A stretch of DNA of 64,000 nucleotides from Monilinia fructicola (taxonomy: Eukaryota > Ascomycota > Leotiomycetes > Helotiales > Sclerotiniaceae): the NCBI GenBank assembly GCA_008692225.1, contig VICG01000013.1, forward strand, positions 930,001-994,000. The letters run 5' to 3'. Positions 24,400 to 36,753 of the stretch are shown one piece after another. The notes under the pieces were generated by a model. That model was not told the DNA's origin. It searched no databases and saw nothing but the letters and a program-made list of their open reading frames with translations. Both the position numbers and the translations under genes were made by a program. Each line of letters begins with the position of its first letter. The first letter of the stretch is position 1.

Positions 24400-27300
24400 A
24401 TGTCAAACTCCCCTACTGACTTCAGAAATGCCGCACACACCTCTCCGGTGAGTACTGAGCAAAATCAACAAATCTCACAGGATGGCGATCAAAATAACGC
24501 ACAAAGATGGGCCAACGCGCCACCAAGATCAAGCCAATCCTCTTTGTTAAGTCAAGCTCTATCCACGGCTCATCAAGAATCGGCGGCAACTCATATCGAT
24601 CCTACTCCTCGCAAATCTCGAAGTACATCCCCGACAATACTGCAGCCGTATCCTTCTACCGCAAATAATCCATACCAGAATGAGAGCACTGCGAACTTGG
24701 CCGAGTCGTTGAGCAATATGGTTATTGGCACGGCATCTATTACATTCAATCCAAACAGACCTGTCAGTGCTGGCGCAACTCCATCCACCACCACTGGACT
24801 TCTCTTTGATGTAAATCAAGTCAATGATCTGCTCACTGATCACCGGGAATATCTGAACAATGCGAGAAGCAAAGGAAGAGGAACGTCGCTTGAGCGAACA
24901 GCAAAAGAGAAGAGAGTTCAAGATTTACCAAAAGGATCTTTCTCGACCAATCCTGGTGATACCGGTATAATCACTCGGCCATCAACCCCTCTGCAGGAGC
25001 CTGTCGGGTCTCTGTCGGATACCCCACCTGTGGATGGAGTCAGAGCCAGTTATCGGTCATGGAGAGACGCCAGAACAAGCCCGCCTGTAGAGAAGGCCTG
25101 GTCCATCTGCGAACAAGGTGACGATGATCAGGGCGGTCAAGTCGAGAAGGCTATCGCAGAAGCGCTCTCTGGAGTCGAGCACAACAATCGCAGTCGAAAA
25201 GCAAGTCATAGTTTGAGGTTCTTTCGGGAAGGTCTACCAGAAGATAAGACAAAGAAACGCGAAAATAAGAACAGAGCTCAACCAAAAGATGCAGGCTCAT
25301 CTGCAAGGATTAGTAGCATACCAGAAGTTGGAAGATTGGAAATAGGAACACACTCGGCAGTAGGTTTGGAAGGTGAATCGCTGTCGCCTTTCGCAGATCT
25401 GAAGATGGCCTCCAAGTCGCCAACCCATAACACGGACTTGGATCCTACTTCCAACTCTAGCGAAGGACTTTCTGTCGAACCGGACTACTTCGATCCATCT
25501 CGCGGCACTGAACCACTTGCTCAAGATGGAGTAAGAAGAATGCCTTCACAGCTTCTGGCCGACATACGAAAGCATCACAACTTGACACCTGGTAATGCCA
25601 AAGGATCTTCATTCTCAGGAAGCATACCAGCTCCGGAATCGGAAAAGTCAAAGTCTGATTCGGGCGAGGAAAACTTGGGGGGCAAATCTCAGTTGGATCG
25701 AGAGGGCGATGAGGATGGTGCTGATTTGGAAAAGACCAAGAGTCGTGACGAAGGTAATGAATCTGGTGAGGAGAAGATTTCTTCGGCGTTATTCGTTCCT
25801 CACAAGACTGCCCATGGTACATCTGAACGAAGAGGAGAGGGTCCGCGAGACAGATTAGACCTTGTTGCAAGGGCTGGGGATAATGATCAACTCCAATCAG
25901 AAGATTCAGACCCACAACAGTGGCTTGAAGAACACCGAGTCCCATCATGTGAAATTAAAAACACTTATGACAGCCAAGAAGGTAAATTACAGCCACTGCC
26001 ATCACCACGACTTCCTAAACAGCATGAGCCAGTAGAAAGCAATGGCTATATTACTCCTACAGATACTCATGACCATAGTCAAGATTCGTTTGATGAAGGA
26101 GAATCCACAACTTATGAAGAGTCCTTAACCGATGACCCTGAGGCAACACCAACATCGTCAAGATATCGTCGTCCTAGCTTTAAGGTACCACCAACACCAA
26201 AAATCAATGTCATCGAAGATCCAGAAGAGGCTAGAAAATCAAGAGGTTCTGTTGAATTAATTCCATACAAGCATCAAGTTGGTGGTCACACAACTATGTG
26301 GAGATTCTCCAATCGTGCAGTGTGCAAAGAATTGAACAATGGTGAAAACAAGTTTTACGAGATCTGTGAACGAAAGCATCCCCAGCTCATGAAGTTTCTA
26401 CCAAGGTACGTGTAATCTTCATTGACTCATCCCCGCTTCAGGCATCGAAGCTGAGTCTTCATCAAGACATAAAAACAAACGCGTCCTCAGGCACCCAGGG
26501 TACATCGACTAACGTGCCTATCTTAATTGATCTTTAGGTATATTGGTGTTCTCAATGTAACGTTGGAGAAGAAGCATCTAAAACCAAAGGTTCTGCCCAA
26601 AGATGACAAAGATGCATCGGCCGAGTCAAATGTGAGTGATGGGCATCCACCAAAGGATGAGTCTGCTAGCACCGACACGAATGGTCAAACGGCTTCCGAA
26701 AAGGCCCCAGAGCCAACAAGGATGATCAGTCAATCGTTAAGAACATCTTCTATTCCTATAGCAACTGTCAATTTCGCCGACAATAGACACATTATACCCA
26801 AGAGTTTCTTACAACCTCATCCGCATCTCATTGATCCCATCGAGGCTCCAAGTACCAAAGACTCTACTCAGACGATGCAACGAAGTCAAAGCCAGACTCA
26901 ACCTCCACCAAGTGGTGATTTCACATTTCGTCCAACTTTGTCAAACAAGCATGCAGTTAGCTGGGGAGCAACCACTGTCAACAAGGAACTTCGGAACAAG
27001 GTCTTTGGCGAAGCTTTTCTACAGCAGCCCATACCCATTTATCGGCATAAGAAGCCAGGATCACAAAGCCGAACATTAAGATCTGGTTCCTCCCTGCGAA
27101 GTGCGAGTTCGGAGGCTAGCTTAAAAACACACAAGAGCGAGCCTCCCAAAGATTCCATTCGTACAAGAGCTATCAAGACGGCAGCTGAACAGAGAACCGG
27201 ACTCTCTCCAATGACACCCATCACACCTGCACCACCAGTTGCAACCAATGATGGCGATGGAAATGGGAATGCACACTGTGAAAATGGAGATGTAGAAGAT

Positions 27301-28468
27301 GGATTCGATAATATGGCCGGCACAAGTGCTCCTGAAGCAGAGATTGTGGGACCTCAGGATTCACCAAAACGACCAAAGAGGCGCTATTCAAGTGGTGGAC
27401 TTCGCCGCAAACCTGCAGAAGTGGCCGATGGTCGAGGAAACCTCAAGTACTTTGAAGAAGCAGATGATGCCGGCTACAAAGGCGACGAGGAGGATGTTTT
27501 TACTATGGATCCTGAACCAACAGGTGAGACATTGCCACTGTCTATCAAGGAGGAAACAACGCCCAAGCTCGAAGCTGGCAAGGAGAGCTCCGAATTAAAG
27601 TCCGCTGATTCGGATGCTATTGTCAAACGTCCCATTGTTCCGAAGATACTGCCGAGCGCTCTTTGTAATTCCTCCTCGACCTGTCAATCCCAAGGAAGCC
27701 CAAACCCAAGGTCAGCGCATCCAATACTTCTTACTTTTGGAAGATTTGACGGCTGGCATGAAGAAGCCTTGTATCATGGACCTCAAGATGGGCACTCGAC
27801 AGTATGGTATCGATGCACTTGAGAAGAAACAGATATCCCAACGTACCAAGTGCGAAGCAACAACGTCTCACGATCTGGGTGTTAGAGTCTGTGGCCTACA
27901 AGTTTGGGATGTCAAGACTCAAAAATACGTTTTCCATGACAAATATTTCGGCAGAGATCTCAAAGCAGGACCGGATTTTCAAAAAGCGCTAACTCGGTTC
28001 TTGTACGATGGTGTTGACGATGGAAGTATTCTACGACACATCCCGACTCTTATTAAAAAGATTTCCACATTGGAGGTTTTGATTCGAAGTTTACCAGGCT
28101 ATCGTTTTTATGCTGCCAGTCTTCTTCTGTTCTATGATGGAGAAACGGTCGAAGAAGAAGAATCTGATAGTAATGCATTTGAGCCATTGAGCAGGAGAAG
28201 GGAAATTGATCTCAAAATGGCAGACTTTGCAAATTGTGCAATCAAAGAAGATTGTTTGGCACCGGGAAGACATTGCCCACCTCGACATCCCGATCAACCG
28301 GATTTGGGATTTCTTCGGGGATTGAAAAGCTTACGCAAATATTTCTTGGCAATTCAAAGAGATGTTAGGGAGAAGATGGGCATCAAGGCAAGAGATTGGG
28401 GTGATGACCAACGAAAGATTGATTTAGAGGATGAGTTTGATGAAGATGAGGCAAACTTGAGTTATTAA
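24400..28468 (+). CDS. KCS1: Inositol hexakisphosphate kinase (Kcs1 type)
   Basis: Phosphorylates InsP6 to the inositol pyrophosphate InsP7, a regulator of phosphate homeostasis and chromatin. The first ATG in frame is at 24400 (MSNSPTDF). A long disordered Ser/Glu-rich N-terminal region is followed by the kinase N-lobe, [17 protein letters not shown] and [21 protein letters not shown]. The catalytic signature P-x3-D-x-K-x-G appears as [14 protein letters not shown]. The C-lobe has [16 protein letters not shown] and the family's [15 protein letters not shown]. One intron, 26406-26537 (132 nt, gtacgt...ctttag), splits Arg of LPRY. Exons of 2006 and 1931 nt sum to 3937, one over 1312 codons. 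This fits a single frame discrepancy between about 27640 and 27690 (one extra base or two missing), upstream of [14 protein letters not shown]. About 1311 residues, as in other filamentous-fungal Kcs1 proteins. Confidence 0.93.
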
Positions 28469-29474
28469 ATTTGCATTTCCTTCCTCGGCATCTTAATTGT
28501 TCAATCTGGGATGACGATGAAACATTATCGTGATTACAACAATGATATTCATTGTTCAAAGCGGTTTGACGTTTCCTTCGATGCTTTTTTTTTCTGTCTG
28601 GACTGGAGAATCAATGGAAGGTTGGGGAGGGAAGGGAGGAAGGAAGGAAAGCAAGGACCTGGACTTTTTGTTTCAAACTCGAAGTTTGCTCATTTGCATT
28701 TTTGGGGAGTATAGGAAATGGTATGTTTGTGTTCGTCTTTAATGATTCGGGACATTGGGAATGCTGCATATCATACCCTGCATATTGGTAGGTGTTTGGG
28801 CTTGGGTTTGGGTTTGGGGTTAAGAATGAGATTGTGATTGAGTTTTATTTCGGTTGACAGTTTGGTTGTGTGGAGTGTTTGCGTGAAGAGGGCTGGCTGT
28901 GGAAGGAGCTGTATTCGTTTGATTTCATTTGTTTCAGTGTTTCGGGGAGATGGGTCAGGTTGAGCTGTGGTGGAGGATAGGGGATGGGAGACGGTGCGAG
29001 ATGGAGGATAATGTGGGCAAGTTGAAGAGGGTGTAGATATATCGATTCGCGACATGGCGGTCATGCCACCATAAATCTCTTTCTTAGGCAGGATCCACCG
29101 TCGTCTGGTATACGTCGAAGAGTCAGTAGAATCCTTATGAAGGGGAGAACCAGCGGTGGCGGATCGCGAGTAGTGAGCAGTGCACAGTACGTATGCGTGC
29201 GACGTGACGGGGTATCGATATTTGTCGCGAGACCAATGGGCCGCGTAGCCTTGTAGAAATATTCTCATTCATCCATCCTTAAATACCAACCCTCACCTTC
29301 CTGACTGGGTGCAGAATCAGTGACGACGTGTGTATGTGCATGTGTACTTGTCTGATGCGCGGTATGCTATATGAGTGATGTCGCTGGATAATATTGAATA
29401 CTATTACTACATATATTATTGAATTATACATACATACATACATACATACATACATACATACATACATACATACA

Positions 29475-29510
<36 letters not shown>

Positions 29511-29959
29511 TATACATATATACATATATACATACATACACCTGGGCATAAACAATAGCCTCCAACTACCGCTTGCGGAAATCGGATGCGCGAAGCGTCA
29601 CCGTATCTTCATTCCCCTTCCTATCCATCGAATGCGAACCCTGATCTTCCTTCCTTCATCTCGACGCTAACCCAATTAGCTCGCTACTCAACACGCGGAA
29701 CCTCTGCCGGGGAAAATCTTCGCGTGGTCTCTCGGGCTGTTTGTTGTGGATTCGTAGACGGGGGTATTTGACTGGATTTGTGGTGATTTCTGGATCCATT
29801 CGAGTGTGTGTGGAGGAGCTTTTTTTATTTTGTAATTTTTTGATATTTTTGCATTGGATGCCTACTAGGTAGCTAGATCTCATCACAGGCGGTATACTCG
29901 AGCGAGTGCTATCTATCTACGGCATACGTCACGCGGCATCACGTCGCACCCCGCCTCAA
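28469..29959. other. Convergent spacer between KCS1 and MAK5
   Basis: No supported gene; both flanking genes end here. It contains a GGGTTT-type run at about 28798-28815 and the CATA tract at 29427-29503. The open frames in this interval are repeat-driven. Confidence 0.5.
29427..29503. repeat. (CATA)n microsatellite
   Basis: About nineteen perfect CATA units, continuing into a TATA/CATA mixture up to about 29540. In frame it reads as Tyr-Ile-His-Thr repeats, a repeat artefact and not a protein. Confidence 0.95.
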
Positions 29960-32392
29960 TCATCCTCCATGCCGATTCCCTCTACCTCTCCCAACCATTC
30001 TCCTTTTAGCGCCCTTCAGCAAATCATTAACGTTGACCGTCCCACTCGTCAGATACCTCTCGCTAACACCCACGTTGACCCTCTGAGCCAGCAATGCTCT
30101 CAGCTCCGCCCTTAGAGCTCCCACTTCCCCTTTGCTCATAGCTCGCGCTTCCTTTTCCTTCATCCTCCGTCCCGTTCCTCTTCCCTTTCTTCCTCCGCCC
30201 AACGCTTCGAATTCTTCACTATCATATTCGACACCCAACTCCTCGGCCGCATTCTTAACCCAATCATCATCATGCCCCTTTTTCTCTTTCGCCAAGGCGC
30301 TATCTGCGATTTTTTTCGCGAGGGTAACACGGGGCTTTAGACGAGACACGACTCGGCGATCGATATCGAGAGAGCGGATGTAGAACTTGGATTTCTTGCC
30401 CTCTCCATTTAGAGCATTTTGGGCATGGACCTTTGCGACCAAGCGACGGGTACCAACTACTTCTTCGGGGCCACAAAGAAGGATACTGGATCCGGAAGCT
30501 GCGGCACGAGCTGTACGACCGGAGCGGTGGACGTACATGTCTGCGGTACGGGGGAGATGGTAGTGGATAACTAATTGGACGCCTCCGATATCGAGACCAC
30601 GAGCTGCAACGTCTGTGGCTACAAGGACTGAGCCGGTATTGTTTGTGCGGGAGAATTTTTCGATGGAGCGCATGCGGGGCTTTTTGGATCATTTGGGAGT
30701 GGAGGGAATGGGCAGGGATGTTGAGGGTCTGGAGCATAGGGGTTAGACGGCGAACAGAGTGGATGGAATTTGTAAAGATGAGGGTTCGTTGATTTGGGTG
30801 GTGGAGGAGGAGAGAATATAGATAAAGATCCTATAGAACGTGTTAGCAGCGTAATCATGATAATAATCTAGGTAAAGAATTACCTTTTTTCTTCCCCACC
30901 ACATTCTACCATGCCCTCCTTCAAATTCGCTGCCATTTGCGAAATTGGGTTAACATCAACGAATTTTGGTTTCTCTTCTCGGAAATTGAGCTTTTTCAGA
31001 AGGTATTCCATGGATTGACTTTCATCTTTAAAAGATTGCTTGCCCTTCCCTGCGAGCTTCTGTTGCAATCCCTTGTGGAAAGTGGCTGAGAATACCAAAG
31101 TCTGTCGGGGTTGTACTGTATCTTCTTCCTCGCCATCTTCATCAGCGTGGGTACGATCCAGGGCGTTTAGAATTTCTTCCGCTTCTTTGAAGTGACCATC
31201 GGTCAAAAGTCTATCTGCTTCATCGATGACCAAAAACCTCACTTGTTTCAAGCCAGCTGACAATTCATTGCTGGAACTTATAACTTCCCACAAACGTCCA
31301 GGTGTACCGATAATAATGTCTGCCTTGGCTAATTGACGTTGTTGTTTCTGTACGGAAAGTCCACCAGTGACAGCGGCTACATATGGGCTTGTAGACATCC
31401 CCTTACATAAAGCTGTGATATGTTCAGTCAATTGATGATGCGCCAGTTCTCTTGTAGGCGAAAGAATTAATGCCGTTGGTGATCTTGTGCGTTTTTTGAG
31501 TTCATCCTCATCAAATTCTCCATACACCTCGAGCCACTTTTCCACTATTGGTATTCCAAATGCTAAAGTTTTTCCAGAACCTGTAGATGCTTTTCCAACA
31601 ACATCATGCCCCGCAAGCACTTCTGGTATAGCCTCGGATTGAATTGGTGTTGGCTTCGAGAAACCCCAATTTTGATAATGCGGATAATGTATTTGACGAA
31701 AGGTCTAGATCTGCCCAACCTGAAACATCAACTTCTCTTACTGCATCCTCTTCAAGCGCCTGGAAAACATTCTTGAGGGAATCTTGTTTAAGCTCAACAT
31801 CTTTATCTATCGGCTGTTGTTTTTCGACTTCTCTTTTTTTCGGTTTCTTCTCCTTATTTGGCAGTCTCTCTTCTTTTTCTGTCGCTTTCGGCTTCTCCTT
31901 GTTTTCTTGCTTTTCGGGCTTCGCCTTTTTCTCTTTCTTTGCTGGCTGTTCCTCTTTTTCCGTGCTCTCTTCTGTAGGTTTCAGAATTGGTTTTATTACG
32001 CTACTGTTATTTCGTCTCTGTGTCTTCCTCATCTTCTCCAAACCCTTTCGAATTCATCATCGTCGTCGTCGTTAGTCTGTATCTTAGAAGATACCTAGAA
32101 GATAATCAGCATCTCTCAGATATTCCATCCATGGGATACATACAAATGTGACAACATCGCCGTCCCTTACTACCTCAACATCATCTACCTCCTCTAATCC
32201 ATAGAAACCCTCAGCATCTTCAAACATATCCGGCATTGTTACTTCGTTCCATGGTAGAGAATCTACGGCAACTTTCTTCTTAGGCGCATCTTTCTTTTGC
32301 TTCTTGGATGATTTCTGAATCTTCTGACGTTTTGGGGCTTTCTGCGAGCCATTGGTCTCTGAATGAGAGCGTTTCTTTTGCTTGGTATCCAT
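29960..32392 (-). CDS. MAK5: DEAD-box ATP-dependent RNA helicase MAK5, frame broken
   Basis: Nucleolar RNA helicase for 60S ribosomal subunit biogenesis. From the ATG at 32392 the protein starts with a Lys-rich nuclear region. The Mak5-specific block [27 protein letters not shown] follows, then a long Lys/Glu linker. The helicase core follows: Q motif region (SALSKLGF), motif I ASTGSGKT, Ia PTRELAHHQ, Ib TPGRLWE, motif [11 protein letters not shown], motif III SAT, then [14 protein letters not shown] and [11 protein letters not shown]. The basic C-terminus ends [10 protein letters not shown]. Introns: 32095-32153 (59 nt, gtatgt...ctag) and 30831-30883 (53 nt, gtaatt...atag). The exon sum is 2321 nt, close to the family's roughly 770 residues. 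The frame breaks near 32052 and 31997 (A runs), 31658 (extra T in the coding sense), 30884 (A run) and 30680 (extra C). Identity secure. Confidence 0.93.
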
Positions 32393-32648
32393 TTCTATAA
32401 AAGATAGGTAGTCGACGACGAAATACTTATATTTCCGGGTTGTCTCGATTCATCCTGTTTCTCTAAAAAGCATATCATAACTTTTTTTTTTCTGGAGATC
32501 ACCCCTGTCAATGATATATCCTTGTCGATTTAGCCTTTCAGCCCCGCGCTAGTTCAACAATGTAGCCTTGTCGCAAAAATCATTTATCTATCGATGGCTT
32601 CAATCTTTCTCCACAAGTTTGTCCATTTACGATTGTCCTATTCTCAAG
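32393..32648. promoter_or_regulatory. Shared head-to-head promoter of MAK5 and TRM7
   Basis: Only 256 bp separate the two start codons (32392 minus, 32649 plus). The region must hold both 5' leaders and core promoters. A T-tract of about ten lies near 32481, and pyrimidine-rich stretches precede the TRM7 ATG. No canonical TATA box was seen on either side. Confidence 0.65.
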
Positions 32649-33907
32649 ATGGGAAAATCCTCAAAGGATAAGCGTGATGCTTATTATAGACTTGCGAAAG
32701 AACAAGGGTGGAGAGCTCGAAGTGCTTTCAAATTATTACAACTTGATGAAGGCATTAAACCCCACTATGAACTTATTTACAGTCTTCTAAGTCACCTCTA
32801 ACTGACTCAATATTAGAATTTGACCTCTTCTCCGATGTTACTCGAGTTGTGGATCTTTGTGCTGCCCCAGGAAGTTGGTCTCAAGTCCTCTCTCGAGTTT
32901 TGATCAAGGGAGAGAAGTTTGGTCGAGCAGCATGGGAAGATAAAGAGGCAAGAATGCGACAAAATGTCCTTCAAATCGCTCAACCTAAAGCAGAGGAGGA
33001 TCAGAAGTCCAATGAAGTCGAATTAAAACCAAAAAAGGATGTCAAAATTGTCGCTATCGATTTACAACCCATGAGTCCCCTGCAAGGAATCATAACACTT
33101 CGAGCAGATATTACACATCCAGCAACAGTTCCATTGCTCTTGAGTGCTCTCGATTCTTCCTATGATCCAAAATCTCTCTCTCAACAAGCCACAAATCCTG
33201 TGGATCTCGTCATCAGCGATGGTGCCCCTGATGTTACGGGCCTTCATGATCTAGACATCTATGTTCAATCACAGCTACTTTTCGCGGCTTTAAATCTTGC
33301 ACTTTGTGTTCTTCGTCCCGGTGGAAAATTTGTTGCTAAGATTTTCCGTGGGAGAAATGTCGATCTTCTATTTGCACAATTAAAGATCTTTTTTGAAAGA
33401 GTGGTTGTTGCAAAACCAAGATCAAGTCGTGCAAGTAGTGTAGAAGCTTTTATTGTTTGCCTGAATTTCCAACCTCCGGAAGGATTTAAAGCCAGTATGG
33501 AAGATCCTTTGGGCGTTGGGGATAGACTGGCCAAAATGGTCGATACCGCTGCCAGCCAAGAGCCAATAGTCTCACCTGTCTATTTACAAAATTCTGAGGA
33601 AGGGACTTGGTCAGAAAATCGAGTTGCGACAACGATACTAAGGGAAGATGGAATCTGGGAAACCAAACTTCCAACTGATGAAGCTCAATCTAGAAAATCA
33701 GGAAGATGGATAGCTCCATTTTTGGCATGTGGAGATTTATCAGGATACGATGCTGATGCTTCATATCATTTGCCAAAGGATCGTGTTACCCTTGATCCGG
33801 TACAACCTCCAACAGCACCTCCATACAAGAGAGCTCTTGAAATGAGGAAAGCTGCAGGTGGGGCTTATGGTAAAACAACGGCTGGGAAACATGAATACAA
33901 ATCATGA
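32649..33907 (+). CDS. TRM7: tRNA (cytidine/guanosine 2'-O) methyltransferase TRM7, FtsJ family
   Basis: Methylates the 2'-O of the anticodon-loop nucleotides 32 and 34 of several tRNAs. The start [29 protein letters not shown] is the classic Trm7 N-terminus with the catalytic Lys. After the intron come the SAM-binding motif [26 protein letters not shown], the catalytic-Asp motif [12 protein letters not shown] and the catalytic-Lys motif [11 protein letters not shown], giving the K-D-K-E set. Exon 1 is 32649-32751 and exon 2 is 32817-33907, encoding 397 residues; the C-terminal extension is usual in filamentous fungi. The 65-nt intron has a normal ctaact branch site and tattag acceptor, but the donor reads G|GCATTA instead of GT. 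The frame is otherwise clean. It shares a promoter region with MAK5. Confidence 0.95.
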
Positions 33908-34248
33908 CGTTTCAGAGGCATAAAATGATATAGCGAGGCGTTAAGGTGGGGGGATTTATAGACTCCGAATTGGAACGGGTTGCTTCATGCCTGCAATAGA
34001 GGAAAATTCAAGGGAACAAGGTTTCCCTTATGAAAGAATAAATCAAGAAACCAATGCAATTCCTGACTGCCATGTATACTCCTCTTGTGAATATATCTTG
34101 TTTGCAAGAACCAGGCCTAATCAATAGGATCATATGTAGCGGAGAATTTCCTAACAATGGTGGAGAAGAAAGTCCCTCCTCTACTTTGTTTCCCCGCTTT
34201 ACAATTGCTACATATTATTAAACTATGCGGAAGACTACAACAATAACA
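33908..34248. other. Spacer, TRM7 3' flank
   Basis: This separates TRM7 from the tRNA-Leu gene. Nothing else seen. Confidence 0.5.
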
Positions 34249-34364
34249 GGTGAGATGGCCGAGTTGGTCTAAGGCGCCAGGTTAAGGTATCCAACTCTTA
34301 ACATACGATTGCTTACAATCTCCTGGTCTAGTAATAGGCGTGGGTTCGAATCCCACTCTCATCA
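34249..34364 (+). tRNA. tRNA-Leu(AAG), intron-containing
   Basis: The acceptor stem GGTGAGA pairs with TCTCATC (one G-T), with discriminator A. The D-arm is GCCGAGTTGGTCTAAGGC, and the anticodon stem CCAGG pairs with CCTGG around loop TTAAGG(T). A roughly 33-nt intron follows position 37. The long variable arm (TCTAGTAATAGGC) is class II, as required for Leu. The T-arm is GTGGG TTCGAAT CCCAC. A/B box promoters are internal. Confidence 0.93.
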
Positions 34365-34919
34365 ACATCTATTTTGAACTTTTTTGCACATTTTTGACAT
34401 ACATTTTGAGCAGTTTGGAGAAATGTCAGGTCATTCAGTCCTGTTCCAAAAAAATAGTTCCCAAGGTTTATTTACTCCTTTGCTCATATATTTGGTACTG
34501 GGATTCGGAAACCTCCCTATTTCAAGCGCTTTATAAATTTTCACGCATATTGTGAAAAGTTTGATAGAGCACCCACTTCGGAGTTTTCCTTTTACCCAAT
34601 CAGATCCACCTTTCAATGAAAAGTACTCCACAAGTCGTTCAACATTATCCACTATCACTATCGCTTATTCCTTATCTGTCCACCAGATCTCTACTCCATA
34701 TGCAGAAGAGCAAAAAGAGAGCAAAATAACTATTTTCAGATGCTCAGAACAGGAGGGCTTGAACCACTGATTTGAAAGCTTTTGAATACACGGACGGACT
34801 ATCAATATCTGCTGAGGATGTTCCCTTCGAAAAACATCGTTCCTCCAGACAAGTGACTACTCTGTATACATTCCACAGCAGCAGAATCAAAACACGAAGT
34901 CAACAAGAACAAAAAACTA
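34365..34919. other. Spacer between tRNA-Leu and tRNA-Asn
   Basis: Short open frames at 34340-34957 have no motif. Nothing supported. Confidence 0.45.
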
Positions 34920-35022
34920 CTCCCTCGCGTGGGGTCGAACCACGAACCTCTCGATGATGCTATATTCTGAATTTCTTCTTCGGATAACAGTCGAACGCGC
35001 TAGCCAATTGCGCCACGAGGGA
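34920..35022 (-). tRNA. tRNA-Asn(GTT), intron-containing
   Basis: On the minus strand the acceptor TCCCTCG pairs with CGAGGGA (discriminator G). The D-arm is GCGCAATTGGCTAGCGC and the anticodon stem TTCGA pairs with TCGAG. The loop CTGTTA gives anticodon GTT, followed by an intron of about 30 nt. The variable loop is AGGTT and the T-arm CGTGG TTCGACC CCACG. The D- and T-arm sequences resemble eukaryotic Asn tRNAs. The anticodon call depends on the intron being placed after position 37. Confidence 0.85.
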
Positions 35023-36647
35023 TGTTTTGCTGATTGTGATCGGATCATCATATGTTTCAATATATTCCACGATGTGAATGCGGATTACAGGAAGGAGAAG
35101 TCACAAAACATACTCCGTATATTTTATACTGTATTAGAATTCGAAATAGAGAATAGGCTAGGCTGTCATGGCAAGGCCTAGACCGTCTCCAAACACTATC
35201 TTGACAATTTGAATAGGTATTCTTACTTCCCTTCATCATGAACTAACCCATTGGATTGAATTTAGCCTACCTTCACTAGGGATGGATGATATGAGATTAC
35301 AGAGTTTGACAATAGGACCTAGTCATCTACGGAGTAGAGAGTCTCCGTCAAGGGGCATACGGACCATCGAGTGCATAAGAGATCAAAGCATCAAGATGAT
35401 TTGTACCAATGTCATAAGTGCTGATTTAGTATGATAATACATAGAGCATCACCACGAGACTTTTGACAGCCGCCTAATGCGGTTGTGATTTGATTTTGCC
35501 GAACGGGAGTGATATTACTGGTCTCAAACCCAATAACCGATTTTCCTATGTACAGAGTATGCAGACTGAGACCCATAACTTACCTTCAGATGGCTGCGGT
35601 TTGCGCACATTGTTTAAAGCAAAGGGTAGACATCGCACTTCTCATAAAAGTAGGGCATTCGTCGAGAATCAAAACTGTGTATCCTGTCACGAGGAGAATT
35701 CCCATTTCGACATCAGTATGACATAGCTCCCGCTACCGCCACAAAAGCGTAATGCTCACCCCAGCCAGAACAACTAAAACTTCCTTCTTCCGTATAACGC
35801 ATCTGAAATCGGTACATCTGCTGGTCCCTAACCAATTATCCCAACGATGAGTACAGTACAGTACAGTACAGTATATAGTACATAGCCGACCACCTCACCA
35901 ATCCTATCTGCACAGCTCCCGAAGCTTCAGAATGCTGAGCGTCAACAAAAGCAGTGGGGGAAAAGTACACATTTACAGACATGTTATCACCTCCTCTTCT
36001 TTCGACAGCGCGGCCTATCCTACAGATAGACTCTCGCAACGCATTTGAATATAATGAAATGCGGCGTCGAGTGGTGGGTGGTGGTACCGGCCAGTACAGT
36101 AGTTGATAAAGAGCCACGAGTAATTAGTGTTGCAACACATCTTCGACACTTGATCGTGATTCATGATTGTGAAGTACATCAATAATCACCTTATCCTTGT
36201 ATTCTCTTCTCTGCCTGCAATTAGTTCGAGGATCGGATCCGTCCTCGCGAAGACCTGCACTCCGTAGAATATACATAACTCTCCTACTTGAACCCCTCAA
36301 GCAAAGCCCGACGAGATCAAGACGAGACACTAGCACCAACGATCATACAAAATGCCCTGCAGCAAAAAAAAATATGAAAAGCAACTTTCAAAAATCCAAA
36401 CGCCAGTTCTCACATTTATTGCCATTGGTGGTGGTTTGATCACACAGGTTACCCCACATTTACCCCACCACCACCTGTTACACCAAAAAAAATTGAAAGC
36501 CCTTCCTCGGCCAGTTTTCAGCGAGTCCTCACGCTCCCACTACAACTTCCACGGCCCACCACAAAATCACTATTCACGAGCTAGGTCGGTCGTTCCAAAC
36601 ATTCAGTAGAATGGAGGATCAAAGAGGAAACCAAAAAGACAAAAGAC
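35023..36647. other. Spacer between tRNA-Asn and the tRNA-Gly pair
   Basis: No supported gene. It holds a (GTACA)n-like run at 35851-35873 and two copies of TACGGAGTA (35111, 35328). The open frame 36352-36609 starts with ATG but is Lys/His/Pro-rich and lacks motifs. Confidence 0.45.
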
Positions 36648-36753
36648 TGCGTTCGCCGGGAATCGAACCCGGGGCCCATCGAGGTTGGAGAAACTGAAGC
36701 TGTGAGGAGTCAATTACTGGCAACGATGGATTTTACCACTAAACCACAAACGC
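36648..36753 (-). tRNA. tRNA-Gly(GCC) copy 1, intron-containing
   Basis: Acceptor GCGTTTG pairs with CGAACGC plus A. The anticodon stem CATCG/CGATG carries loop TTGCCA(T) with anticodon GCC. A roughly 35-nt intron sits after position 37. The T-arm is CCGGG TTCGATT CCCGG. Tandem partner of the copy 97 bp away on the same strand. Confidence 0.94.

Noticed and set aside
29279..29670. Tyr-Ile-His-Thr repeat open frames on both strands
   Set aside because: They are pure translations of the CATA microsatellite with no start context or domain.
31644..32098. Plus-strand Phe/Leu/Ser-rich frames that look like membrane proteins
   Set aside because: They are antisense shadows of the Lys/Glu-rich linker of MAK5.
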